From an uncultured Oceanospirillaceae bacterium (lineage in GTDB: Bacteria > Pseudomonadota > Gammaproteobacteria > Pseudomonadales > Oceanobacteraceae), in contig CALJVD010000179.1 of the NCBI GenBank assembly GCA_937974825.1, forward strand, positions 1 to 24,795: a stretch of DNA of 24,795 nt. Direction: 5' to 3'. This document shows positions 8,801 through 16,094 of the stretch, piece after piece. The notes beneath the pieces were generated by a model. The model had not been told where the DNA came from. It saw nothing but the letters and a program-made list of their open reading frames with translations, and made no database searches. Every line of letters begins with the position of its first letter. Within the stretch, counting starts at the first letter, position 1. The translations under genes and the position numbers were made by a program.

Positions 8801-9538
8801 TTTAGCATGGGCTACTGAGTTCCAAAATGCTTCTGGTGTTTGACCAGACAATGTACGGCCTGAAGCATCGGTAATAGTGCCTGAAATCATGATAGGTAAT
8901 TCTTCACCACGAATTTCAAAAGCCTGATGCACGGCATAAATAGCAGCCTTAGCATTCAAAGTATCGAAGATGGTTTCGATCATTATAATGTCAGAACCAC
9001 CATCAATTAGACCTAACGCTGCCTCAGTATACTCTTCGGCAAGTTGGTCAAAGGTAATGGCACGAAAACCTGGATCGTTCACATTAGGGGAGAGCGATAA
9101 CGTTTTACTGGTTGGACCTAGTACGCCCGCTACGTAACGTGGAATACCAGTTTCGGCTTCCACTTCATCGGCTACTTTTCGAGCAAGACGCGAAGCTTCA
9201 ACGTTTAACTCTGTTACCAAGTGCTGCATTTTATAGTCAGCCTGAGAAACACCTGTCGAGTTAAATGTATTGGTTTCAATAATATCGGCTCCCGCCATTA
9301 AATATTGACGGTGAATGTCTGCGATAATATCGGGTTGAGTCAGAACTAATAAGTCATTATTACCTTGAACATCTTGCTCTATGTCGGCAAAGCGTTCACC
9401 ACGAAAATCTTTTTCAGTTAATTTATGGGCTTGAATCATTGTGCCCATTGCACCATCTAATATATGTATGCGTTTCTTTAAATTTTCTTTTAAGACACTG
9501 ATGCGTTGTTGACGAGATGATTTCAAAGTACTGCTCAC
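5837..9538 (-). CDS. metH: Cobalamin-dependent methionine synthase MetH
   Basis: It transfers a methyl group from 5-methyltetrahydrofolate through methylcobalamin to homocysteine. All four modules are visible in order. The homocysteine domain carries zinc ligands Cys254 (GLNCALG) and Cys317/Cys318 (GGCCGS). The folate domain has NVGERTNVTGSARFKRLI. The B12 domain has DVHDIG with axial His764 and SGLITPSLDEM. The C-terminal AdoMet reactivation domain has RPAPGYPACPDH. From GTG 9538 the protein is 1233 residues, against 1227 in E. coli. An open frame continues to ATG 9604, but an extended -10 promoter lies inside that extension at 9565-9573, so codons upstream of it would not be transcribed from that promoter. 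The ribosome binding site before GTG is poor. No cobalamin riboswitch is visible. It is followed by a phosphodiesterase gene. Confidence 0.95.
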   Translation of the reverse strand: MSSTLKSSRQQRISVLKENLKKRIHILDGAMGTMIQAHKLTEKDFRGERFADIEQDVQGNNDLLVLTQPDIIADIHRQYLMAGADIIETNTFNSTGVSQADYKMQHLVTELNVEASRLARKVADEVEAETGIPRYVAGVLGPTSKTLSLSPNVNDPGFRAITFDQLAEEYTEAALGLIDGGSDIIMIETIFDTLNAKAAIYAVHQAFEIRGEELPIMISGTITDASGRTLSGQTPEAFWNSVAHAKPLSVGLNCALGAEELRPHLEEISKKADVFVSAHPNAGLPNEFAEYDQTPEEMTAIVEEFAASGFVNIIGGCCGSRPEHIKSIAEAVSKHAPRQIPEIKPACRLSGLEAFNIDENSLFVNVGERTNVTGSARFKRLILEDNLDEALQVARQQVENGAQIIDINMDDGMLDSKDAMVRFLNLIASEPDISRVPIMIDSSKWDIIEAGLRCIQGKAIVNSISLKEGEEEFIYHAKRCLSFGAAVVVMAFDEKGQADTEQRKNEICKRSYDILVGIGFNPSDIIFDPNVFAVATGIEEHNNYAIDFIESCHYISTQLPYAKISGGISNVSFSFRGNEPVREAIHSVFLYYAIQKGLSMGIVNAGQLAVYDDLPAELKERVEDVILNRRPDATDRLLDIAEKYRGDGSVQEKESEEWRSLPVNERLAHALVKGVNTYVVEDTEEARLQHDRPIQVIEGPLMDGMNIVGDLFGSGKMFLPQVVKSARVMKQAVAYLLPFIEEEKDGSSGTQGKIVMATVKGDVHDIGKNIVAVVLQCNNFEVIDLGVMVPAEKILKVAKEENCDAIGLSGLITPSLDEMVSVAAEMQRLDFHLPLLIGGATTSKAHTAVKIEPRYKNNPVIYVADASRAVGVMQRLVTPEDREAIWAERREEYEKIRVRMANRKKTPMLTYEQACENGVKIDWDNYTPPKPKKLGLHVVENFDLSKLVDYIDWTPFFISWELAGKYPNILQDEVVGEAARNLFKDAQAMLQRVIDEKLFTARGVVGLWPAQRRGADDIVVFNEDRTEEITVLHHLRQQLDKPNDQPNYSLADYIAPEGTVDDYIGGFAVTSGLESETLSAKYKEEFDDYNSILVKAIGDRLAEAFAEYMHHYVRTELWGYASDESLDNEDLIKEAYQGIRPAPGYPACPDHTEKETLFELLNATEHTGMTLTDNFAMTPAAAVSGWYFSHPESRYFKVGKVAKDQVENIAKRKGRTMVDMEHWLSPVLDYNPD

Positions 9539-9564
9539 AATTTGTAAGTAAAAAAAGGTGTTGC

Positions 9565-9594
9565 ATTGTACCAGAGGCGACATCATGCGAACAA
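9565..9594 (-). promoter_or_regulatory. Promoter of metH
   Basis: On the minus strand TGG-TACAAT (9565-9573) is an extended -10 element, preceded after 18 nt by TTGTTC (9589-9594). Transcription would begin near 9558, about 20 nt before GTG 9538, which supports that start codon over the upstream ATG at 9604. Confidence 0.5.
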
Positions 9595-9620
9595 ATTTAA
9601 CCAAGTAAATTGGTTGGGTA

Positions 9621-9649
9621 TTCCGTAAAAAGTCTGTTTCCGTTACAAT
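9621..9649 (+). promoter_or_regulatory. Possible promoter of nfuA
   Basis: TACAAT at 9644-9649 is a 5 of 6 match to the -10 consensus and lies about 27 nt before the nfuA start. The -35 position (TTCCGT, 9621-9626, 17-nt spacer) matches poorly. No IscR-like site is evident. Confidence 0.35.
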
Positions 9650-9675
9650 GACATCAGTTTTTAGAGGTATTAACT

Positions 9676-10263
9676 ATGACATCTTATGTAAACATCACTC
9701 CCGCTGCCGAAGAATATCTTGCTGGCCTACTTAGCAAACAAGATACAGAAGGTATGGGGGTGCGTGTATTTATCACTCAACCTGGTACTAAATACGCAGA
9801 AACCTGCTTGGCCTACTGTCGCCCTGAAGAGGTCAATGTCAACGACGAAATTCAACAAATGGAAAAGCTTAAGGTTTATGTTGAAACCATGAGCATCCCA
9901 TATTTAGAAGACTCTGTTATTGATTACGCAAAAGATCGTATGGGCGGTCAATTAACCATTAAAGCGCCAAACGCTAAAATGCCTAAGGTAACCAGTGATA
10001 GTCCTGTAGAAGAACGTATCAAGTATTTGCTGTACACAGAAATCAACCCAGGATTAGCCTCACACGGTGGCGATGTCACCTTTATCGAGCTTACTAAGGA
10101 AGGTGTAGCCGTATTAGAGTTTGGTGGCGGCTGTCGCGGTTGTAGCGGAGTAGACTTCACCCTAAAAGAAGGTGTTGAAGCAACAATGGTTGCCCGCATT
10201 CCTGAAGTAACTGGTGTACGAGACGTTACCGACCACTCAGACACTTCTAACGCTTACATGTAA
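9676..10263 (+). CDS. nfuA: Fe-S biogenesis protein NfuA
   Basis: The 195-residue protein matches E. coli NfuA (191) along its length. Residues 1-100 form a degenerate A-type scaffold domain that lacks the three-cysteine cluster set, with GVRVFITQPG, PYLEDSVIDYAKD and QLTIKAPNAKMPKV. Residues 110-195 form the Nfu domain with the CX2C cluster ligands Cys153 and Cys156 (GGGCRGCSGVD). It holds a [4Fe-4S] cluster at a dimer interface and delivers it to apo-enzymes such as aconitase or lipoyl synthase, especially under oxidative or iron stress. GAGG at 9664-9667 precedes the ATG by 8 nt. The gene is divergent from metH and is followed immediately by a strong terminator, so it is probably transcribed alone. 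Confidence 0.95.
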   Translation: MTSYVNITPAAEEYLAGLLSKQDTEGMGVRVFITQPGTKYAETCLAYCRPEEVNVNDEIQQMEKLKVYVETMSIPYLEDSVIDYAKDRMGGQLTIKAPNAKMPKVTSDSPVEERIKYLLYTEINPGLASHGGDVTFIELTKEGVAVLEFGGGCRGCSGVDFTLKEGVEATMVARIPEVTGVRDVTDHSDTSNAYM

Positions 10264-10288
10264 TATCCATACACAAAGCGTCAAAAAC

Positions 10289-10318
10289 AAAAAAGGAAGG
10301 CAAATGCCTTCCTTTTTT
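10289..10318 (+). terminator. Terminator of nfuA
   Basis: Perfect 14-bp arms 10289-10302 (AAAAAAGGAAGGCA) and 10305-10318 (TGCCTTCCTTTTTT) enclose AA, so the effective loop is about four nt. A run of six T closes the stem on the plus strand; the A-run on the other side makes it potentially bidirectional. Confidence 0.88.
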
Positions 10319-10723
10319 ATGCTTCTAGTGAAAGCTGCAACCGACTAAATTCATAGCAGGCTACACAAGTGTGGCTTAATTTCAAACTATAAATCCTGAC
10401 CACGCAAAAAGAGACGAGCACAAAAAGGCCCGGCCTATTGCATGGTTAGCACCAGATTTATAGGTATAGCCTATCCTTCGCGCAGCTAAAAGCCGCCGAA
10501 TATTCAGCTAAGAGTGGGTTGACCATAAGCCAACCACTAGGGTTTGAAATTGCCGGAAGGTAACGAAGACCACCGGTTACCGCAGAGCGGATACTAGGTT
10601 CAAAAGTATGAGGCAAACCTTGCGATTTGCCTACCGATCGAGGTAAGATACACCTGTTGCGGCCTCGTAATTCCTTAATAAAATCAAGGACTTACGAGCT
10701 AAGAAGCGCGACTCTCGTCGCAC
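10319..10723. other. Gene-free, hairpin-rich region between nfuA and ETF-QO; candidate structured RNA
   Basis: No open frame in these 405 nt is convincing. The region is densely self-complementary. Stems seen: 10360-10366 with 10369-10375; 10460-10464 with 10470-10474; 10513-10521 with 10531-10538 (one bulge); 10559-10564 with 10576-10581; 10591-10595 with 10605-10609; 10611-10617 with 10626-10632; 10664-10670 with 10692-10698, continued by 10672-10676 with 10686-10690; and 10708-10712 with 10717-10721. GACGAG (10413-10418) is also complementary to CTCGTC (10714-10719), which could close the whole element. On the minus strand the far end, AGGCCGGGCCTTTTT (10422-10436), resembles a weak terminator. 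It could therefore be a 3' UTR of ETF-QO, a processed small RNA, or a repeat element. It does not match RNase P, tmRNA, SRP or 6S RNA as I know them. Confidence 0.45.
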
Positions 10724-12355
10724 TTACATGTTTGGATAGTTTGGACCACCCGTACCCTCAGGCGTTACCCATGTAATGTTTTGTGATGGGTCTTTAATAT
10801 CACAAGTCTTACAGTGAACACAGTTCTGAGAGTTGATTTGGAAGCGTTTATCGCCATTTGGATCTTCAACAATCTCATATACGCCAGCAGGGCAGTAGCG
10901 CTGCGCAGGCTCATCCCACTTAGGCAGGTTTACTGCTAGAGGAATAGTATCATCCGTTAATTTTAGGTGACATGGCTGATCTTCAGCATGGTTTACGTTA
11001 CCTAAGAATACAGAATCTAACTTAGAGAATGAGAGTTTGCCGTCTGGCTTCGGATAATCAATCTTCTTGCACTCAGACGCTGGCTTCAATGTAGCATGGT
11101 CTGGAGTTCTATCATGCAGAGTAAATGGCATTGGGATTAAGTTTTGATCGATGAAGTTGAATGCACCACCAAACAAAGTACCAAACTTATGCATTGCAGG
11201 ACCGAAGTTACGCTCACGCTTAAGCTCTTTGTATAACCAAGAACCTTCAAACGCAGTAGTGTATTCAGTGATTTCGTCGTTAGCACGTCCGCCAGCAATC
11301 GCTTTTACTAACTCTTCAGCCGCTAGTAAGCCGCTCTTCATGGCAGTGTGCGTACCTTTAATCTTCGAGAAGTTTAAAGTACCTGCATCACAACCAATTA
11401 CTAAACCGCCTGGGAAAGTCATCTTAGGTAAGCAGTTGATACCGCCTTTCGCAATAGCACGTGCACCGTAAGATACGCGTTTACCACCCTCTAAGTACTG
11501 CTTTAGCACTGGGTGGTGTTTCATGCGTTGGAATTCATCGAATGGGCTTAAGTGTGGGTTAGAGTAGGATAGGTCAGTAATTAGACCAACAGCTACTTGG
11601 TTGTTTTCAGTGTGGTACAAGAAGAAACCACCGGTAGAACCTGTCTCACTTAGAGGCCAACCAGTACCGTGAACCACTAAACCTTCTTTATGTTTAGCTG
11701 GATCGATGTCCCATAGCTCTTTAATACCGATACCGTAGTGTTGTGGGTCTTTACCTTCGTCTAACTTAAACTCAGCAATTAACTGTTTACCTAAGTGACC
11801 ACGGCAACCTTCTGCAAATACTGTGTACTTTGCACGTAGCTCCATACCAGGCATGTATTCTGCTTTTGGCTCACCTTTAGCATCCACACCCATGTCACCA
11901 GTTACGATACCTTTAATAACACCGTCTTCTAGAATATATTCAGCAGCTGCGAAACCAGGGTAAATTTCCACACCTAGATTTTCAGCTTGTTCTGCCAACC
12001 AACGAGCAACGTTACCTAATGACACAATATAGTTACCATCATTGTGCATGGGCTTTGGAATCATCCAACCAGGCGTTTTGATTGATTTTTCAGGGCTAGT
12101 GAAGAAATAAACTTCGTCACGTTCTACTGGCGTATTTAAAGGGGCGCCTTGTTCTTTCCAGTCAGGGAATAGCTCTTTTAATGCACGGTCTTCAATAACC
12201 GCACCCGATAGAATATGGGCACCAACTTCAGAACCTTTCTCTACCAAACATACAGACAGTTCTTCGTTTAATTGTTTTATACGACATGCCGCACTCAGTC
12301 CGGCAGGGCCACCACCAACGATGACGACGTCATATTCCATTACTTCACGTTGCAT
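10724..12355 (-). CDS. Electron transfer flavoprotein-ubiquinone oxidoreductase (ETF-QO)
   Basis: The 543-residue protein passes electrons from reduced ETF to ubiquinone at the inner membrane face. Its N-terminus has the FAD dinucleotide fold YDVVIVGGGPAGLSAACRIK, followed by VEKGSEVGAHILSGAV. The middle contains the ubiquinone and membrane-association region (GGFFLYHTENNQVAVGL, FPGGLVIGCDAGTLN). The C-terminus has the ferredoxin-like [4Fe-4S] domain: one Cys in the RYCPAGVYE segment plus CVHCKTC. Length matches pseudomonad ETF-QO, which begins with a similar ME-rich sequence. GAGGAG lies 7 nt before the ATG at 12355. It is divergent from etfBA, which encodes its electron donor, and no terminator hairpin follows immediately except the hairpin-rich region at 10319-10723. 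Confidence 0.95.
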   Translation of the reverse strand: MQREVMEYDVVIVGGGPAGLSAACRIKQLNEELSVCLVEKGSEVGAHILSGAVIEDRALKELFPDWKEQGAPLNTPVERDEVYFFTSPEKSIKTPGWMIPKPMHNDGNYIVSLGNVARWLAEQAENLGVEIYPGFAAAEYILEDGVIKGIVTGDMGVDAKGEPKAEYMPGMELRAKYTVFAEGCRGHLGKQLIAEFKLDEGKDPQHYGIGIKELWDIDPAKHKEGLVVHGTGWPLSETGSTGGFFLYHTENNQVAVGLITDLSYSNPHLSPFDEFQRMKHHPVLKQYLEGGKRVSYGARAIAKGGINCLPKMTFPGGLVIGCDAGTLNFSKIKGTHTAMKSGLLAAEELVKAIAGGRANDEITEYTTAFEGSWLYKELKRERNFGPAMHKFGTLFGGAFNFIDQNLIPMPFTLHDRTPDHATLKPASECKKIDYPKPDGKLSFSKLDSVFLGNVNHAEDQPCHLKLTDDTIPLAVNLPKWDEPAQRYCPAGVYEIVEDPNGDKRFQINSQNCVHCKTCDIKDPSQNITWVTPEGTGGPNYPNM

Positions 12356-12469
12356 ATTGTTCTCCTCGGTTGAAGCTGGGAGCTAAGGGTTTATGAAGCT
12401 CACACGCTTGGTGTTATTAACTTTTAATTAATAGATTGTACGCCTAATGAGCCTAAATTACTCAATGAG

Positions 12470-12488
12470 GTCGGCTAAAAAAGCTGAC
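12470..12488. repeat. Short dyad just downstream of the ETF-QO -10 box
   Basis: GTCGGCT (12470-12476) and AGCTGAC (12482-12488) pair over 7 positions, one of them G-T, around an A-rich loop. The dyad begins directly after the ETF-QO -10 box, where a bound repressor would block initiation. An operator role is inference; chance is possible. Confidence 0.3.
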
Positions 12489-12516
12489 ATTATACTTTTG
12501 AAGCATTGCCAAGCAA
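12489..12516 (-). promoter_or_regulatory. Promoter of ETF-QO
   Basis: On the minus strand a perfect -10 box TATAAT (12489-12494) is preceded after 16 nt by TTGCTT (12511-12516). It gives a leader of about 125 nt before ATG 12355. Confidence 0.6.
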
Positions 12517-12598
12517 CCATTTAGTGCAAATCTTCTAGTAAATCTGCCATAAAAACAATGAATTACCCCAAAATAGTAAGGAAAAGAGGGGATTCCTA

Positions 12599-12627
12599 TT
12601 GACGCTGCCCTCAAACACCTCAATAAT
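12599..12627 (+). promoter_or_regulatory. Promoter of etfBA
   Basis: TTGACG (12599-12604), a 17-nt spacer and AATAAT (12622-12627) give 5 of 6 matches at each box. Transcription would start near 12634, leaving a leader of about 90 nt. This promoter faces away from the ETF-QO promoter, and together they occupy the 368-nt gap between the genes. Confidence 0.7.
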
Positions 12628-12723
12628 GTTGCGCGCTGGAGAGGGCTGCATTTGGACTGTGTCATCATTTGTCGGCGTGGTATTGGCCCTTTTGTTCATC
12701 CACTAGTTAAATACGAGGAATCT

Positions 12724-13473
12724 ATGAAGGTTCTTGTCGCTGTTAAACGCGTAATTGACCATAACGTCAAAGTACGTGTAAAGCCTGATAATTCAGACGT
12801 TGATCTGACTAACGTAAAAATGGCTATGAACCCTTTCTGCGAAATTGCTGTTGAAGAAGCAGTACGTTTAAAAGAGAAAGGTGTAGCTTCAGAAGTAGTA
12901 GTTGTTTCAATTGGCCCTAAAGTTGCTCAAGAGCAAATCCGTACTGCTTTAGCTTTAGGCGCGGATCGCGGCATTTTAATCGAAACAGAAGACAAACTTG
13001 AGTCTTTAACTGTTGCTAAACTGTTAAAATCTGTTGTTGATAAAGAACAACCTCAGTTGGTATTGCTAGGTAAGCAAACTATCGATAGCGATAACAACCA
13101 AACTGGCCAAATGCTTGCTGCACTAGCTGGCATGGGTCAAGGTACTTTCGCTGGGGAAGTAGTTGTTGAAGGCGATAACGTAAACGTTACCCGTGAAATC
13201 GACGGTGGTTTACGTACTGTTGGCTTAAAACTACCTGCAGTTATCACAACTGACCTACGTTTAAACGAACCTCGTTATGCTTCATTACCTAACATTATGA
13301 AAGCAAAGCGTAAGCCTTTAGATGTAACCACTCCTGCTGATTTGGGTGTTGAAGTTAAATCCACTCAAACACTAGTTAAAGTAACTCCACCAGCAGAACG
13401 TCAAGCCGGTATTAAAGTGGCGAGCGTTACTGAGTTGGTTGATAAACTTAAAAACGAAGCCAAAGTGCTGTAA
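12724..13473 (+). CDS. etfB: Electron transfer flavoprotein beta subunit
   Basis: From ATG 12724 the product is 249 residues, the usual length for EtfB. It begins MKVLVAVKRVIDHNVKVRVK, the typical N-terminus. GAGGA at 12715-12719 precedes this ATG; an in-frame upstream ATG at 12652 would add 24 unrelated residues and lacks a ribosome binding site. Family features: NPFCEIAVEEAVRLKEKG, ALALGADRGILIE in the AMP-binding region, LGKQTIDSDNNQTG, and REIDGGLRTVGLKLPAVITT. EtfB binds AMP and pairs with EtfA-FAD to accept electrons from acyl-CoA and related dehydrogenases. It is 12 nt upstream of etfA in the same operon. Confidence 0.96.
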   Translation: MKVLVAVKRVIDHNVKVRVKPDNSDVDLTNVKMAMNPFCEIAVEEAVRLKEKGVASEVVVVSIGPKVAQEQIRTALALGADRGILIETEDKLESLTVAKLLKSVVDKEQPQLVLLGKQTIDSDNNQTGQMLAALAGMGQGTFAGEVVVEGDNVNVTREIDGGLRTVGLKLPAVITTDLRLNEPRYASLPNIMKAKRKPLDVTTPADLGVEVKSTQTLVKVTPPAERQAGIKVASVTELVDKLKNEAKVL

Positions 13474-13485
13474 GGGGAGCGAGTT

Positions 13486-14415
13486 ATGTCTATTTTAGTA
13501 ATCGCTGAACACGATAACGCTAGCCTAAAGCCAGTTACTCTTAACGTTGTAACTGCTGCTACTAAAATTGGTGGCGATATTGACGTTCTAGTTGCTGGTA
13601 GCAACTGTGGCGCAGCTGCAGAAGCTGCTGCAAAAATTGCAGGTGTTAACAAAGTATTAGTCGCTGACAATGCTGTGTACGAGCACCAATTAGCAGAAAG
13701 CATGGGTGAATTAGTTGCTGAACTAGGTAAAGGCTACAGCCACGTCCTAGCTGCTGCTACCACCACTGGTAAAGACTTCTTACCACGTGCTGCTGCATTA
13801 TTAGATGTAAACATGGTTTCAGAAGTAATTGCGATTGAATCTGCAGATACTTTTGTACGTCCTATTTACGCTGGTAACGCTGTTGCAACTGTTCAAGCTT
13901 CAGACAGCATTAAAGTTCTTACCGTTCGTGGTACAGGCTTTGACGCAGCTGCTGCCGAAGGCGGCTCTGCATCTGTTGAAGCAGTTGACGTTGTTAAAGA
14001 AAACGCGCTATCAAGCTTTGTTGGTGAAGAACTAGCTAAGTCTGACCGTCCTGAATTAACTGGTGCTAGCATCGTTATTTCTGGTGGTCGCGGTATGCAA
14101 AACGGCGAAAACTTTGAAATGCTTTACAAAGTTGCTGATAAGCTAGGTGCTGCAGTAGGTGCTTCACGTGCCGCTGTTGATGCTGGCTTCGTACCTAACG
14201 ATATGCAGGTTGGTCAAACTGGTAAGATTGTTGCTCCAGACCTATATATCGCAGTTGGTATTTCTGGTGCTATTCAGCACTTGGCAGGTATGAAAGATTC
14301 TAAAGTTATTGTTGCTATCAACAAAGACGAAGAAGCTCCTATCTTCCAAGTTGCCGACTACGGCCTAGTAGCTGATTTATTTGACGCAGTTCCTGAATTA
14401 GATTCTGCTCTATAA
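13486..14415 (+). CDS. etfA: Electron transfer flavoprotein alpha subunit
   Basis: The 309-residue protein has the usual EtfA length. The N-terminal domain contains IDVLVAGSNCGAAAEAAAKI and HVLAAATTTGKDFLPRAAA. The C-terminal FAD-binding domain contains VISGGRGMQNGENFEM, GAAVGASRAAVDAGF, QVGQTGKIVAPDLYIAVGIS and AINKDEEAPIFQVADYGLVA, all standard FAD contacts. It carries the FAD that shuttles electrons to ETF-QO, encoded divergently nearby. GGGGAGCGAG precedes the ATG. The operon ends at a strong terminator 17 nt after the stop. Confidence 0.96.
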   Translation: MSILVIAEHDNASLKPVTLNVVTAATKIGGDIDVLVAGSNCGAAAEAAAKIAGVNKVLVADNAVYEHQLAESMGELVAELGKGYSHVLAAATTTGKDFLPRAAALLDVNMVSEVIAIESADTFVRPIYAGNAVATVQASDSIKVLTVRGTGFDAAAAEGGSASVEAVDVVKENALSSFVGEELAKSDRPELTGASIVISGGRGMQNGENFEMLYKVADKLGAAVGASRAAVDAGFVPNDMQVGQTGKIVAPDLYIAVGISGAIQHLAGMKDSKVIVAINKDEEAPIFQVADYGLVADLFDAVPELDSAL

Positions 14416-14432
14416 GTCTTTCAAGGCTACAT

Positions 14433-14459
14433 AAAAACCCAGCTTCGGCTGGGTTTTTT
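14433..14459 (+). terminator. Terminator of etfBA
   Basis: An 11-bp stem, AAAAACCCAGC with GCTGGGTTTTT, is capped by a TTCG tetraloop (14444-14447) and ends in six T. It insulates the type II secretion operon from etfBA. Confidence 0.9.
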
Positions 14460-14523
14460 ATGCCTATTGGTTAATGATTATTTTCCTCTTTAGCTTGCAC
14501 TTTGATTAGAGTAAAGTAACCTT

Positions 14524-14552
14524 TTGTTTTTATTAGGCATACTGTCTATAAA
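14524..14552 (+). promoter_or_regulatory. Promoter of the gspE-M operon
   Basis: TTGTTT (14524-14529), a 17-nt spacer and TATAAA (14547-14552, 5 of 6) lie just upstream of gspE. Transcription would begin near 14559, leaving a leader of about 15 nt that contains a modest AGG. Confidence 0.55.
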
Positions 14553-14574
14553 TGGAATGCAGGCATAAGAAAAA

Positions 14575-16092
14575 ATGGCACCTAGCGCAACGCACACAGA
14601 GCTTTCTCAGCAAGTAACTAGCACTAGTCTTAACACCCGTTTACCTTTTGGGTTTGCTAAACGATTCGGTGTATTAGTCGAAGGAACTCAAGAGAACATT
14701 CAATTACTTCATAAGGAAGGGGTTCCAGCCTCTGTCATTATGGAAGTACAACGCTATCTATCTGCGCCATTTCGCTTACAAGCTATCAGCAATGATGAAT
14801 TTGAGCGCCGGTTAGGGCTTGCTTATCAAAGCGACTCATCAGACGCCATGGAAATGGTCGAAGGTTTAGGCGACGATATGGACCTAGCCAGCCTAGCCGA
14901 TTCTTTACCAGAAACAGAAGACTTATTAGAACAAGAGGGCGATGCGCCTATTATTCGCCTAATTAATGCACTGCTAACCGAAGCTGTTAAAGAAAATGCA
15001 TCTGATATTCATATTGAAACCTACGAAAAACGCTTAGTTGTTCGATTCCGTGTTGATGGTGTATTAAGAGAAGTCGTACAGCCTAAGCGCGCGTTATCAG
15101 CGCTACTCATCTCTCGTATTAAGGTTATGGCAAAGCTCGATATTGCTGAAAAGCGCGTACCACAGGATGGTCGCATCTCGTTACGTATCGGTGGACGTGA
15201 AGTCGACGTGCGTGTTTCAACCATGCCATCAACATACAGTGAGCGCGTGGTAATGCGTTTGCTAGACAAACAAGCAGGGCGTTTAAGCTTATCTCAGCTG
15301 GGCATGGCAGAGCGCGATTTAGCAGCGATGCGCAATATCATTAGCAAACCCCACGGTATCATCTTAGTAACAGGACCTACGGGGTCGGGTAAGACGACAA
15401 CACTTTACGGGGCACTCAGTGATTTAAACGACACCAGTCGAAACATACTGACCGTAGAAGATCCTATTGAATACAGTTTGCCTGGTATCGGGCAGACTCA
15501 AGTGAACACCAAGGTCGACATGACCTTCGCTAAGGGCTTACGAGCCATCTTGCGTCAAGACCCTGATGTCGTGATGATTGGTGAAATTCGTGACTTAGAA
15601 ACCGTTGAAATAGCCATTCAAGCCTCTCTGACTGGTCACTTAGTATTATCGACCTTACATACCAACACCGCCATTGGTGCGGTCACCCGTTTGCAAGATA
15701 TGGGCGTCGAATCTTTTTTATTATCATCGACACTTATTGGTGTAATTGCTCAGCGCTTAGTACGTGTACTTTGCGAAAACTGCAAAGAAGAAGCCACGGC
15801 CGATGCATCAGAATGTGAGATTCTTCGTATAGACCCAGCGAATCCTCCTAAGATTTTCCACGCCAAAGGCTGTGATAAGTGTAATCAACTTGGTTATCGA
15901 GGTCGCCAAGGGGTATATGAAATCATTCAGATTGATGAAACTCTAAAAACGCTTATTCATGAAGGAGCAGGGGAGCAAGCTCTAGAAAAGCACGCTCGCA
16001 CTCTAAGTACCAGTATCCATCAAGATGGTGTACGTAAGGTCCTTGAAGGAAGCACCACCATTGAAGAACTACTACGTGTAGCTAAAGGTTAA
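14575..16092 (+). CDS. gspE: Type II secretion ATPase GspE
   Basis: The 505-residue cytoplasmic ATPase powers pseudopilus assembly. An N-terminal domain (about residues 1-120) docks on GspL. The ATPase core follows: Walker A GPTGSGKT at 267-274 with Lys273, the Asp box ILRQDPDVVMIGEIRD, and the His box LVLSTLHTN. A zinc-binding loop has CX2C, 29 residues, CX2C (Cys400, 403, 433, 436), exactly the canonical GspE spacing, which separates it from zinc-less type IV pilus ATPases. It is the first gene of the operon, as in Pseudomonas xcpR. ATG 14575 has a weak ribosome binding site. gspF starts 2 nt after the stop. Confidence 0.96.
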   Translation: MAPSATHTELSQQVTSTSLNTRLPFGFAKRFGVLVEGTQENIQLLHKEGVPASVIMEVQRYLSAPFRLQAISNDEFERRLGLAYQSDSSDAMEMVEGLGDDMDLASLADSLPETEDLLEQEGDAPIIRLINALLTEAVKENASDIHIETYEKRLVVRFRVDGVLREVVQPKRALSALLISRIKVMAKLDIAEKRVPQDGRISLRIGGREVDVRVSTMPSTYSERVVMRLLDKQAGRLSLSQLGMAERDLAAMRNIISKPHGIILVTGPTGSGKTTTLYGALSDLNDTSRNILTVEDPIEYSLPGIGQTQVNTKVDMTFAKGLRAILRQDPDVVMIGEIRDLETVEIAIQASLTGHLVLSTLHTNTAIGAVTRLQDMGVESFLLSSTLIGVIAQRLVRVLCENCKEEATADASECEILRIDPANPPKIFHAKGCDKCNQLGYRGRQGVYEIIQIDETLKTLIHEGAGEQALEKHARTLSTSIHQDGVRKVLEGSTTIEELLRVAKG

Positions 16093-16094
16093 TT

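Noticed and set aside
10550..10583. CCGGAAGG motif resembling SRP RNA domain IV
   Set aside because: The flanking bases do not form the conserved asymmetric and symmetric loops of the SRP RNA.
10591..10609. T-arm-like GGTTCAAAA suggesting a tRNA
   Set aside because: The flanking bases form a 5-bp stem with a 9-nt loop rather than a T-arm, and no acceptor, D or anticodon arms surround it.
10708..10723. Minus-strand GTGCGAC after the ETF-QO stop, like a group II intron 5' end
   Set aside because: The next bases close a small local hairpin (GCGAC/GTCGC), and I see no domain V or reverse transcriptase.
12652..12723. 24-codon N-terminal extension of EtfB
   Set aside because: No ribosome binding site, no similarity to EtfB, and GAGGA directly precedes ATG 12724.
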